Of a DNA stretch of 64,000 bases, positions 44,459 through 56,400 are shown in pieces; positions within the stretch are counted from its first letter, which is position 1; each line of letters begins with the position of its first letter. Source of the DNA: Amoebophrya sp. A120. Taxonomy: Eukaryota > Sar > Dinophyceae > Syndiniales > Amoebophryaceae. The notes under the pieces are model-generated. The model saw nothing but the letters and a program-made list of their open reading frames with translations. It ran no database searches and was not told where the DNA came from. The DNA lies in contig CAJINV010000004.1 in the NCBI GenBank assembly GCA_905178155.1, positions 2,502,228 to 2,566,227 of the forward strand. The letters are read 5' to 3'. Position numbers and translations under genes: made by a program.

Positions 44459-47400
44459 TCAAAATTCTCCGTCGTACAACTCCTGCTGTTCGTAATCCCT
44501 CACCGTCGTTCTTCTTCCTCCTACTCCTCCACCACCACTATTGTCCAAAAACATCCCGCTCGCGGCCGTCGTGGTTCTCCGTTTCATCTCTGACAAAATG
44601 GCTTCTTCCGGAGAAGTGAACGCTTCGACAAACGGGTAGTAGTCGTCACTATCGGCCCCCTATCCTGTGCAAAAGTATCGTTGTACTCGTAGCGATTGCA
44701 TTTATGCATTACAAATCCCCTTTTTAAGCTGAAAGCGCATGACAAAGTCTAGTTGTAATGCTGAGCGAATTTGTATAATTGCAAAACTACGAGTACGATA
44801 CTTTTGCAATTCATACTCCCCCGCGCCCAGCAACTTCCCTCTCGACCTCGTTTGTTTTCAGAAAATCTTCAAAGTCACCCGAATTGTCCTCGCTGCTGTC
44901 AGAATTCGAGCTAGTGTCGAAATCCTCCATCACCAGTATGGAGTTCTCAAATGTTGCGCATCAGCTGTTACATGAATTTGTGATGCAAGAATGGCAACAG
45001 TCAAAGGGGCAAGCTTGCTGCTTTCGCATCACAGATTTGGCACAGATTTAAATGCTGTTTGGCCTCCCGGAGATTTGTCATGCGTAGCAGCTGGATCATC
45101 TGGCGGCTTAAGGCAGTCTTGCATGACAAATTCATGTAACAGGTGAGAATGTAACGTTTGAGAATGCCATAAGCATGCTGTTTACCCACCCGCGCTGCCG
45201 GCGCTGGTTCACGAAGGGGCTGGCGTTCATGAAGCTAAAGAGCTTGGTACTTCTGCTCTGCTCGGCAGGTATGGGAGTGGAAAATTTCGGGCTCAACGGC
45301 CAAAATTTCTTCAATTTGCGTGCAGATCAAGCACCAAGAAGTGTTCTCTTTTCGTTTCAGTGCCTGTAAATCGGTACCACATGTAAAAATCTTAGTTTCA
45401 TGCATCTTGACGCGGCGACAGCAGATCACAATCATCATCATCATTTACAACTTCAAAAAATCTTATCGTAAAGGTAAAGTAGACTTCAAAAATTCCCATC
45501 CCATACCCATGGGCGTGCCCGCACGCGAGGCAGGTGCGCCGGGTGACGCGCGCCCGCTGGCATTCTCGTGGTCTTGATCCACGGTGCTCCGGCGTCTGCG
45601 TCCTTTGGAACTCGTTCTCGCGATGACTTTCGTGCCATCTGTATCTTCCTCCGAATCTGGACCACGATAATCATTATCCCGAGCAGTTGTACTGCTACCT
45701 TGCTGCTGTTCTCCTCCTCCTGCCGCTTGTTCCCCGCCAAATACCTGCCCGCGGCCGAACAGCGCGGCTGTTGGGGTGGTCTTGCTCTTTTATCCAAAAT
45801 AAAAACGTCGTCCTCGCCCCATAGGTGTCACGCAAATTATCGATAGGCCGACAATGTTTCTCATGGATGTTGCGCAGCCCCAACTACATGAGAGGTATTT
45901 TCTAATTGTGTTTCGGAATAATTGGTCATGCTTGAATCATCGCGACAAGGTGCTGAATCTTTGACGCTTCTACACTACCTAAGCAGGAGGACTACAATAC
46001 GATCCCAAAGAACTTGTCATGCACACCAGCCAAAAGTTGTTGACTTGTCTTGCAGATTTCCCATCTTGACAACTCTGGGGTGGGGACGTTTTTGCTCAGG
46101 ACCTACCTTTCCAACGAAACCACGACCTTTTTCTTCTCTCCCACTGTCGTCCTCGATACTCGGCAAACGGTATGCATTGCAAAAGCATCGCACTTGCAGT
46201 AATTGCAATCATGCATTACAAATCTCTTTCTTGAGGCAGATCTGCATTACAAATTGCATTTCTCATGCTGAGGAAATTTCTCATGCGATTTATACTAGTA
46301 CAAGTGCGACACTTTTGAACTGCATAAACGGAAGAGATCGTTCGTTCCGGAAGAAACGTTCTTCGCAGTCGGTTATCAAACTGAAAAATCCTCCCTCCCC
46401 ATATCCAAGCGGAAATCTGTGATGCAGATTTGTGGCAGCTTTGTCATGCTAGAAGGGAAGAGATGCGGACTGTAGTGCTGGGTTGCGTGGAAAAGCCTTG
46501 CATCTTCAGCATGACAGGAGGCAGCTGGAAGTGGGAAACAGCATGACAAATTGCTTCCAAACGCAAACGAGGCCGCAGCTGCGCCTCTTTGCCTTCTAGC
46601 AATACAAGTGGACTTGTGTACTCAAATACAGCATCACAAATTTCGTTTTCGATTTGGGGAGGGGGGATTGTTCCTCGCGATATCGGTCCCACCCGCGTTT
46701 TACTGTCCGGCCGGTAGGGAAGCACCGCGTAGAGCGAAGCGGGATTTCGGTCCTGGTCGCTTTTCAGGCTTGATGTGTGGGTAACAGCAAGAAGCGGCGA
46801 AGCTGATGAAACCGCGGCTGTATTAAGTAGTGGCGCCTTGTTCGTGGTATTGAGCTTGGCTTTCGGCACGACCGGATCCTTTCGCGCCTGCTTCTCGTGG
46901 TCCAAGTGGCCTAGACTCTTGGCCGCCAATTCCGCCATTCCGACGAGAAACTCGTCCCGGGAAATCTCGTATCAAATGCAGATATGTCTGGGGCTTGAAA
47001 CTTGTAATGCTTAGTTGGAAATAGTGAATGCTCCGTAATGCACAGCCAAGCATGAGAAGTATTTTCGTGCCTAAGTGTGAGTGTTGCGGTTTTCGCATGA
47101 CAAACTGCGTTTTTGCATGACATGCAAAAGGGTGCGTTCTTGGACACGCATAACAAGCTCTTCAATCATGCCAGACAAGCATGACAAACCCTGCATCCTT
47201 CCGGACCCAGACAGATTTGCAAAGCATATCTCGCCAATCCCGTCGGCGTTAATTAAGTGGTACAAAATGCAGCGGTTCACCCGCTGGTACTGGTACCGCT
47301 TGACCGCTTGGATGTACTCCTTTTCCGAGATGCTGCCGCCGCCATCGCGGTCAAGGGCCTGCCAAACCTCTTCCAGGCTGCAGAGCGTGAAGGGTTTGGT

Positions 47401-50400
47401 GGTTTGCGAAGTAGTTGTTCCGTACTTTCCACCTTTGCTCGCCGCTGTCCTCAACGAGGACGACCCACTGCCAACACCTGTTGGAATAAAATCGTGGGCG
47501 GCGGGCAAATCCCGGCTGCGCGCGGTTTTGTAGTGCTCTGAGACCGTTTTGCCAAAAGCCATCTGCATGGAGGAGGCATGATCCTCTTCGCCTAATTTTT
47601 CTTTGCTACTTGTACTGGTGTTAATATTGGCAATCTGAACGTTTTTCTTTCCAGCAGTCGACTTACCCGGCGCGGATGATGCTGCTGCCCCGCCAGAGGT
47701 GCTCAGTCTCCTCCCCCCCGCTGTGGTGGGTGTGATTTGCACTTTCTTGTTGTTGCCAGTGGTCGACGTTGTTGTTCCGCTGGAAGAGGATTTGTTGCCA
47801 GTCTTGTTCTTTTGGGAAGTGGGAGAGGCACTGCGCTGGTCGTCTTTGGACTGTTTATTGCGGCCTCCACTAGCAGCTGTATTAAAACCTGTACCATTGT
47901 AACCCCCATCTGCTTCTTGTTCCTCATCCGTGCCCGCTGCTCTGTCAAACTCTTCCTCGCAAATCTCCGGCAACTCGTCGAGGTCTGCGAGAAAACTATC
48001 CCTCGCCCGCCCATCCGTGATGGTGATCCTCTTCCCGCCACCAGGGGCCGCGCTGGACGTGATTTGCACCCCCGAGCTGGTTATCAAATGTAAAAATGTC
48101 TGGGTCTGGAAGATTGCGAGGTTCTTTGTCATGCACGTTTTGCATGACTTTTGATGTCTGTGATGCATGCCCTAGCGTCACAGATTTTGTGAGGGCTACC
48201 TGATGCCTGTACCGCATGACAAATGCTCTTTCCGTGTAGCAAAACTTGGGCTCTCTTTGCTGCTCATGCAATACAGATTTTTTTACAATCCAAAATCAGC
48301 ATCACAAGTTGCATTCTTCCAGACCCAGACATTTTTACAGTTGATACTGGTGGTCGTCGTGAAGGATTGCCTATCAAATGTAAAAATGTCTGGGTCTGGA
48401 AGGTTGGAACTTGTCATGCTAACTCTAAATGATGCAGAAATCTGTGTTGCGTGAGTGCCAAAAGCTGTCCGCTTTTGACCAAGTTGAGAGGGGGTTTCTC
48501 ATGCAGGAAAGGCATGGTAGAGACCTCAAAGAATCTGTCATGCTGGGCCTCGCATTCCAGACCTCGTGGGTCATGGAAAACATGCATCACAAACCTGGCA
48601 TTTTCCAGACCCAGACATTTTTACAGTTGATATTGCCGTTTACTATTATTCGAAGAAGAGGAACTGGAGGTAATTATAGAAGCCCTGCCTCCACCAGAAA
48701 GAACGCTTCCCCTCTTCGCCCCGCTGGCTGTTGAACTACTCAACATTCCAGCCCCAACATCGGTTGAAAAGTTCGTTGTGTGCCGCCCTGCCCGCATCAT
48801 CTCCCGCCTCCGCGCCGCGCTCATCGGCGGGGGGCGTTGCGCTTTTAGCAAAAGTTTTTGCTTCGCGAGCTTCTCTGCGGTGACTTTTAACTTGAGGAAA
48901 AACACGAATTCCTCCAAACCAAGAAACATTTCCGACCAAATGTCGTTCAGAACCTTGTATTATCAAATGGAAAAATGTCTGGGTCTGGAAGGTTGCCAGG
49001 TGTGTCATACATATTTTGCATGACTCGGGATGTCTTTAATGTATGATCTAGCATCAGATACTTCTAGAGGCCTTCCTGATGCCTATCCCGCATGACAAAT
49101 GCCCTCCCCGCGTAGCACAAACTGGGCGCCTCTTGCTGGTCATGCAATACAGATTTTGTTAGAGTCCAGAGTTAGCAACACAAGTTGCATTCGTCCAGAC
49201 CCAGACACTTTTGCATTTGATATGTATTCGATCCAGCTAATGGACCCCTCCCGGGTCCGGTCGAGAAAACGAAAGCAGGACAAAATTTTGTTCTCGGAAG
49301 AAGCAGCTTGTTCACCACCTCCGGGAAGATTTGAACCTCCAGAGGCACCGGCTTCTTTGTTTATTTCCCTGTCCGTCCCCGAGTCGTCATTGCCGCTACT
49401 GTTGCCACCCCCAGAGGTACTGCTCAAGTTTAGGGCGGAAAAATCGGCAAATACCATCAATTTTGTAAGCTCACACTTTGGGGGGGTAATTTTTTCTTTC
49501 TTGTCCGGAAGTCAACTACCCGGAAATCAACAGAAGTAAAGCATCACTTCATCTTTTCCACGAGAAACGTGATAGCTCGGCTTTCAAAAGGCCTTCATAG
49601 CAAGACACGAAACAGGCTGCAGCGCCTTCGTGCTGCGCGTTGTCGCTCAGATGGCCCGGCAATGTTGAATAGGCCCGCTCTTCGAGAAGTGGTTGGGCCA
49701 CCTCCACCGGGACCGGACCACAACGAGGACGTTCGCCAGGAAGAGGAAACCCGGCAAGGGGGGTGGTCAGGGGGGTGCATTTTTGCCCCCTTCGGACACA
49801 CCTTCCGGGTACCCCTTCCGGGTACCCTTTCGGTAGCCTATTCCGACCCCCTAGTCCCCCTTGGAAACTGCTGATTTGGCATGTCCCAAAATGGTAGCCC
49901 AGTGGTAGCCCAAGCCGACCCCCTTACCCCCCCCCCTTCGGCACCCCCTCCGGAGGCACTAGACTGCTGGCGCGTCCGCATTTTCAACATCCGGCCGCAG
50001 AGGGAAGATGAGAAGATGTCTGGGCGCGTACGGAGTTGGATGTGGGAGAGGGGACGCGGCTCTCCGTGCCGGAGGGCCGCAGGCCTGTGCAACTTCAGCA
50101 AAGTGTTGCGGTTCTAATGGAAAAAGGGGAGGGCCGGAGGGCGGACCCTGACAACGAAGAGTGGCGCCAGCATCTATATGGCCAACAGGAAAAGAAGCAG
50201 CGTCGACAACCCCAACAGCCGTAATTTTTTTGCCACCCCAAAATGCGTGCTCGCAAAAATGATGGTATTTGCCGATTTTTCCGCCCTAACAAGTTAATCC
50301 CGATATAGAAGAAGAAAAGCTTGTAAATGTAGCTTTCTTGATGGAATAGCATGACAAATCTGTAACTGTATCGCATAGAGAGAGAAAACCTGTCATGCGC

Positions 50401-53400
50401 AGATGGTACTACGTGAAAACCCGCTTGAATGGACCTTGCAAAGCAAGCCCAGCATGACAGCCGCAATCATCTTGCAGATTGCGCATCACAAAGTTACACT
50501 GACAATGTTTTTTCTACTTCGATACCCGAGCCGGGCCAACCCCTCTTCCACCGTTTTCATGTATCCTGTGCAAAAGTATCGCACTCTTACGAATTGCATT
50601 ATTGCATTACAAATCTGGTTCCTAAGGCGAATCCGCATTACAAATTCGATTTGTAATGCTGAGCAAATTTCTTGTAATGCAATTCATACTAGAACTAGTA
50701 CGATACTGTTGCAATTCATATCATGGTCAACGTCCCAACGCGGAGCTTGTCCAAGAACCGGAAGCTGTCTGGCAAGGAATCGAAGGAATGAAGCATATAC
50801 ACTGCAAAAGTATCGTCATCGTACTAATTGCGTTTATGCATTGCAAATCTCTTTCTGAAGGCGAATCCGCATCACAAATTCAATTTGTAATGCTAAGTCA
50901 ATTTGTAATGCAATTTATACAAGTAGGTACGGCACTTCTGCAATGCATAAAGCAAGTAGATCGCCAACTCGCGCATGTGCGGGGGGGTTTCTTCCAAACT
51001 CATCCACCACTCGATATCGCGGCTTTCCTGCTCGAGATTTTTCAGGTCGACGTTCCAATTCCCGTAGACCGAAGCCATGGCGTATCCTGAGGAAAAACGT
51101 CCCCAACCCATAGTTGTCATGCAGATTTGCAATTACAGGGCGATTTGTGATGCGCATCTCCATGAGAGGCATTTCCAATCGCGTTTTGGAATTTGTAATG
51201 CTGTAAACAGGAAGATAACGATAAAGCAGATGGATTCGCGATGCGGTTGTCCTTGCTGACATGCACTACGCTACGGACTGCAACTTGTCATGCGTTGCTC
51301 GCAAAACTTCTGGATTTGTGTTGCTAAGATCCGAACTTGATTATCGCGTGGGGACGTTTTTACGTATGATATGGTGAGCCGGAAGTCGGTCTCTGCGAAC
51401 TCGGGCGCGCAAATGTACTGCACCTCGAGGTTGCCGCGCTTCGGCGGGTCGAGCTCCCAGGTCTTGGGGAGGTAGCTGGTTTCGGTAGTGGTTGTTTTTG
51501 GAGCAGAACTTTTTTACTTTTGTGTGTAGCTACCTCCAGAAAATAAATGTTGATGGTTGCAAGAAAGTGGAATGTGGCAGACCTCTCCTCCTGCTTGTAC
51601 TCCTTGCAATTTCATCTCATGTCAAGGAATTTCTGTGTCAAGAAATTTTTCATCGCATGAAAAAAAACAAATCAATTCTTCATAAGTACCCGTTCCAAAC
51701 CAAGTTGTCTGGGTTATCAAAGAAAATTTGATCCGTCGGCAAATTCTCGCCTTCCTCCATTTTCTCATACTGCAGGAGACTGTGCAACACAATTCGGTCC
51801 TCGTGGTAGCGCAAGTCCATGTGAAACCGATAGTTTTCCGGCTGCACGTAGGGGAATAAGAAGATACTCCCGACCCGCTTCCGCAGCCCCTTGGTCCACT
51901 CTTTGATCGGAATCGCGGATCGGACGACTTTTTCATTCAAATACCAATCCGTGCACCTCGTGCAATATGACCTGCAACAGTATCGCCATGGTATAAATGC
52001 ATTACTTTACACATTTCCTCAGCATGAGAAATAAAATTTGTCATGCTGATTTACCTTAAGAGCAAGATTTGTAATGCATGTTTGCAAGTGCTACGAGTAC
52101 GATACTTTTGCACAGGATATGCAATAGTTTACGACGATGTCTAGCGCCATTTTCTGCCCCAGTTTGTTGTTAATGAACAGCTGGAGCAACCTCCTCAATT
52201 GCTTGCACGTCAAGAAAATCTGATCGGACAGAATGTGCAGGGCGGATTTGTAATCCCGGATCCCCGTGTTCGACTTCAAAAGCGTCTCGATCAGCATCAA
52301 AACTTGCTCATCCGTCATCGTCGTCGCGTTTTTCGGCGGCCGCCGGCTGGAGAAAAAGTCGAACTCCAACCGAGCTTTGGTCGGCAGCTGGAAGGTGCTG
52401 TTCATTTCGAAGGGTTGGAGATTGATGGTTTCGTTCCGGAACTGGGATTGGTTCCCGAACTGGGACAGGTAGAGCTGCTGATGAGACGACTTACCACCAC
52501 CACCACCGCCACCATTTCCGCTGTTGAAATTTCCCGGCTTCAAATTGTTGGGTTTGCTATTCCAAATCTCGTTTTCCCACCGGTCGAGGTACAGCAAACT
52601 TTCCGCCACCGCGTAGTCCGCACACGATTCCAACTCCAGCGAGTATTTTCCACTAGGGTTTTCCGGAAGAAACGACAAGAACTTCTGTGCGTACAGTTTG
52701 AGTTTGAAGGTGTCCGACTTTTTCACGCAATGCTTTGCGATGAGCAACTGCGTTCGCACCATGGCGCTGCCCCGCCCGGAAACGGCGTGGAGGAGGTAAA
52801 ACAGGATTTTGTGCTTCAGCAGCGGGGCGTAGGTGATCAGCATGTGGCAGAAGGTGAGGGAGAGCGAGAAGTCCGCGGACAGGGCAAGCAGCATCAAATT
52901 CTGGTCCCGGGGGTCCTGGTCAAGGAAGGACTTCCACACTTTTGCGAGTTTTACTTCGGCGTCGAACCCCGCGGCCACGCGGAAAACTTCCCGCGCGCGC
53001 CGCAGGGTCGAGACGGAAAGGGGCTCGGACACCTGGTCCGGTTGCGCAGCAACGAGTGGCGCCGCTTGTTTGGCAGTTGTGTGCTGTACCTTTGCCCCCG
53101 TGGGCATTCCATTTCCACCTCGCGCCTTTGTTTGTTGTTCCGCGTCTCCGTTCAACTTCGCGTTTAGTTGGAAGGAAAACAAGACAATGCCGCTTGGCTG
53201 TATGGTGAACTGCTTTTTTTCAATGTCGTACCCGATTACGGAGTTGACCGGGACGGTTTTTTCCGCCAACGAATCACGATCCGTAAATTGGCAGTCCGGT
53301 AGAAGCTCCTTTAGGTACAGCAACAGGTACAAGACCGCCCTGCCGCCCGCGTCGAACAGATTCAGTCGGTAAATCCTCTGCGCCGCGGACTGCCGGAAAT

Positions 53401-56400
53401 TCCACAAGCTGTAGCCCAGCCCCTCCACCGCATTTTCGTCTGTCGGATCGATAATCTTCCGGGAGATCGCGCGGTTTTCCTGCTCCAGTAACGTTTCTGC
53501 GATGTTGGGACTAGCTCCGCCGGGGACAGCGCCGGCTTTGTTTACCGCATCCGTTGCGCTGGAAGACGAATTCGGCCGGCTGGTGAGATATGCAGTTTTG
53601 GAAGAACGAAGAAAGAAAATGTCGTGGTTGCCGAGGGATAGTACACAGATGAAAGATTTTTGCAGGGTGTTGACAGGAGGTTCCGGCGAAAGCTTTCTCT
53701 GACTGAGTGACAAACTGGACTGCAACTTGTTCTTCATACGTACTTGCAATGTCAAGAGTCTCGTGATAGGTGTGTAGTATCATGCAATCTGCTTTTCGAT
53801 ATTAGTCTGATCGTCATCGTACAGCACGCTACTTTAAACTTTACCCTTCATTTGCAAGCATACCTCACCGTTCCGCATGTTCATCAGACCCGTCCCGGGT
53901 CTGCCCTCTGCCGTAGCCTCCGGTTCTTTCCCAAACTGCCCCGTGTTACTGGTTGACAGGCCCTTCAAATTTAGGTTCTTCAACCTCGGGTGCTTCACCA
54001 GCGCGCGCAGCAACGACCTGCACCCCTCCGACCCGATCGCGTTGTCGTTGCAATTCAGATCGACCAGGTGCTTGTTGTAAAACAGCCCGGCTTCCAGAAT
54101 ACAGGCGGATTTCGCTGATAGGTGGTTCAAGGACAGGTCCAACACCTCGACCGAATTGAAATTCCGGATCCCCTCCAAAAAGTAGTTCAGCGGGTTCGGC
54201 TTCTGCCGTTGCTTTACCGCGGTGTTACTGATGTTTAACACCCGGAGGGAGTCGTGCTTTTCCAATTCCACACGGAGCGCGTTATACGCTGGCTCCTCGA
54301 AACAATTCCAGGACAGGTCGAGGTTTTTCAGCCGGATGTTTTCAAACAAGTTGTGAATCACCTTGTCCGCCTGGTCGGTCGGCAGATTTACATCGGAAAA
54401 ATTGATCGTCTGCACCGGTCTTTCGCCCAATAAATGACTCAGTTGCAGCATGGTGCTCGCGGAGATTTGCTTCAAGCCGGACAGTATGAAGTGCAAAAGT
54501 ATCGTATTCGTATAAATGCATTACAAATTTCCTCAGCATGAGCAATGAAATTTGTATCAATTTGTAATGCGGATTTACCTTGAGAAAAAGAATTGTAATG
54601 CATGATTGCAATACAAGTACGATGCTTTTGCATTTCATAGACAAGTACAAGTGCCGTAAGCCGAACATCTTCGGCAAACACACTTCCGTCAGCTGCTCCA
54701 TGCTGTAGTTTCCTAAACCGAAGCAGTTTTTCAGCGTGAACTTCTTCAGAGACCGCTTCATGTGGTCGGATTGGATAATACTGTGCAGGAAGGGCACGAA
54801 GCTGTCGTCGGTCAGTGCTGGGTTATCCGTCAAGTCAATGTGGGTCACCGGGTTTCGTTGAACCAGAACGGATATCCATTGCAAAAGTATCGCACTGGTC
54901 TAACTTGCAGCCATGCATGACAAATCTGTTTTCTTACCTGAATTCGCATCACAAATTCCAGTTTTCCTCTCGAGAGAGTTTGCCATGCGATTCATACTAG
55001 TGCGATTCGTTTTGCAATCCATAACGGACAACGCTTTCAAGTCGTTGTCCTGTAAATTGTCGTTATTCGCGACGAACTGTGTGGGGTCGTTGTTGATTAA
55101 GAACTTCTGCAGCGGGACCAAACCGGCGAGCTCACACATATGAAATGCAAAAGTGTCTGGGTCTGGAAGGTTGCAAGATTTGCGATGCAGGTGTTCCATG
55201 ACCCATGAGGTCTGGAATGCGAGACCCAGCATGACAGATTTTTTGAGGTCTCTATCATGCCTTTCCTGCATGAGAAACTCCCTCTCAACTTGGTCAAAAG
55301 CGGACAGCTTTTGGTACTCACGCAACACAGATTTTTGCATCATTCAGATTTAGCATGACAAGTTCTAACCTTCCAGACCCAGACATTTTTGCATTTGATA
55401 ACACAACTTTGCGTACGATTTCACCGCCTGCCTCTGGTCGTTTTTCGTCGCCTCCAGCATTTTTTTCAGTTCGTCCGGTGCGAGCTATCCTGTGTAAAAA
55501 CGTCCCCAACCCATAGTCAAGCTGGGAAATCTGCTAGACAAGTCCACAAGGCTTGGCTGTTGCGCATGACAGGTTTGGCCTCGTAGTGTAATCCTGTTTA
55601 GTTAGTTCAGCAGCATCACAAATCTAGCGCATCATGCTGATTGGAGCATGACAAATCCCGAAACACGACTAGAAAATGCTTCTCATGGGACTCCGCATGA
55701 GAAACATCTTCAGCATGCAGAATTGCATCCCAACTATGGGGTGAGGACGTTTTTACAAATGATACGAGCGACCGCATCTTCTTCCAATTTACCGGATCAT
55801 TTTCGAATTGCCGCTATGCATCGCAAAAGTATCGTCTTCGCAGTAATCGCAACCGTGCATGACAAATTCATTTTGTTTGAGGTAAGTTAGGATGACAACT
55901 TTCATTTCTCATCCTGAGGAAATTTGTGATGGTGCGATTTGGTTTTCTACCAGTACAATACTTTTGCACCGGATAGCCGTAGCGCATCGGGATTGTTCAG
56001 TAATTGTTCAAAATAGAAGGATTTGTACTCGGTTATCCCGCAGTTCTCCTCGTTTTTCAAGAAGTTGTTGGGCAGCATTTTGCCCGCGAAATTCGGATCG
56101 GAAGAGGAGAGCGCGCGGGAAGTTGTCCCAGACTTACCGCTTGTGCCAGACTTGCCCCCTGTGCCTTTCCCGTACGCGGGTAAACCAAATTGAAATAACG
56201 TTTTCTCCATCGGGTGGAGCGCCGCGAGTATCTCCCGCGGGTCGTCCTTTGAAATGTCGAACTTCGCTAGTTTGTCCCCATGCCACTTGTTTCGGATCTC
56301 CCGCTGCCACTTCCGGTGTTTGTATTATGGATTTCTCGAATGTTAATACACTCTCAGCTGTCACATGCTTTGTCATCCAAACTTACCATCGGCGTAGACA

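Noticed and set aside
48082-48632. One large intron covering both A elements
   Set aside because: Each element has its own complete ends and distinct duplication (CTGGT, TTGCC), and the 25 bp between them keep the frame.
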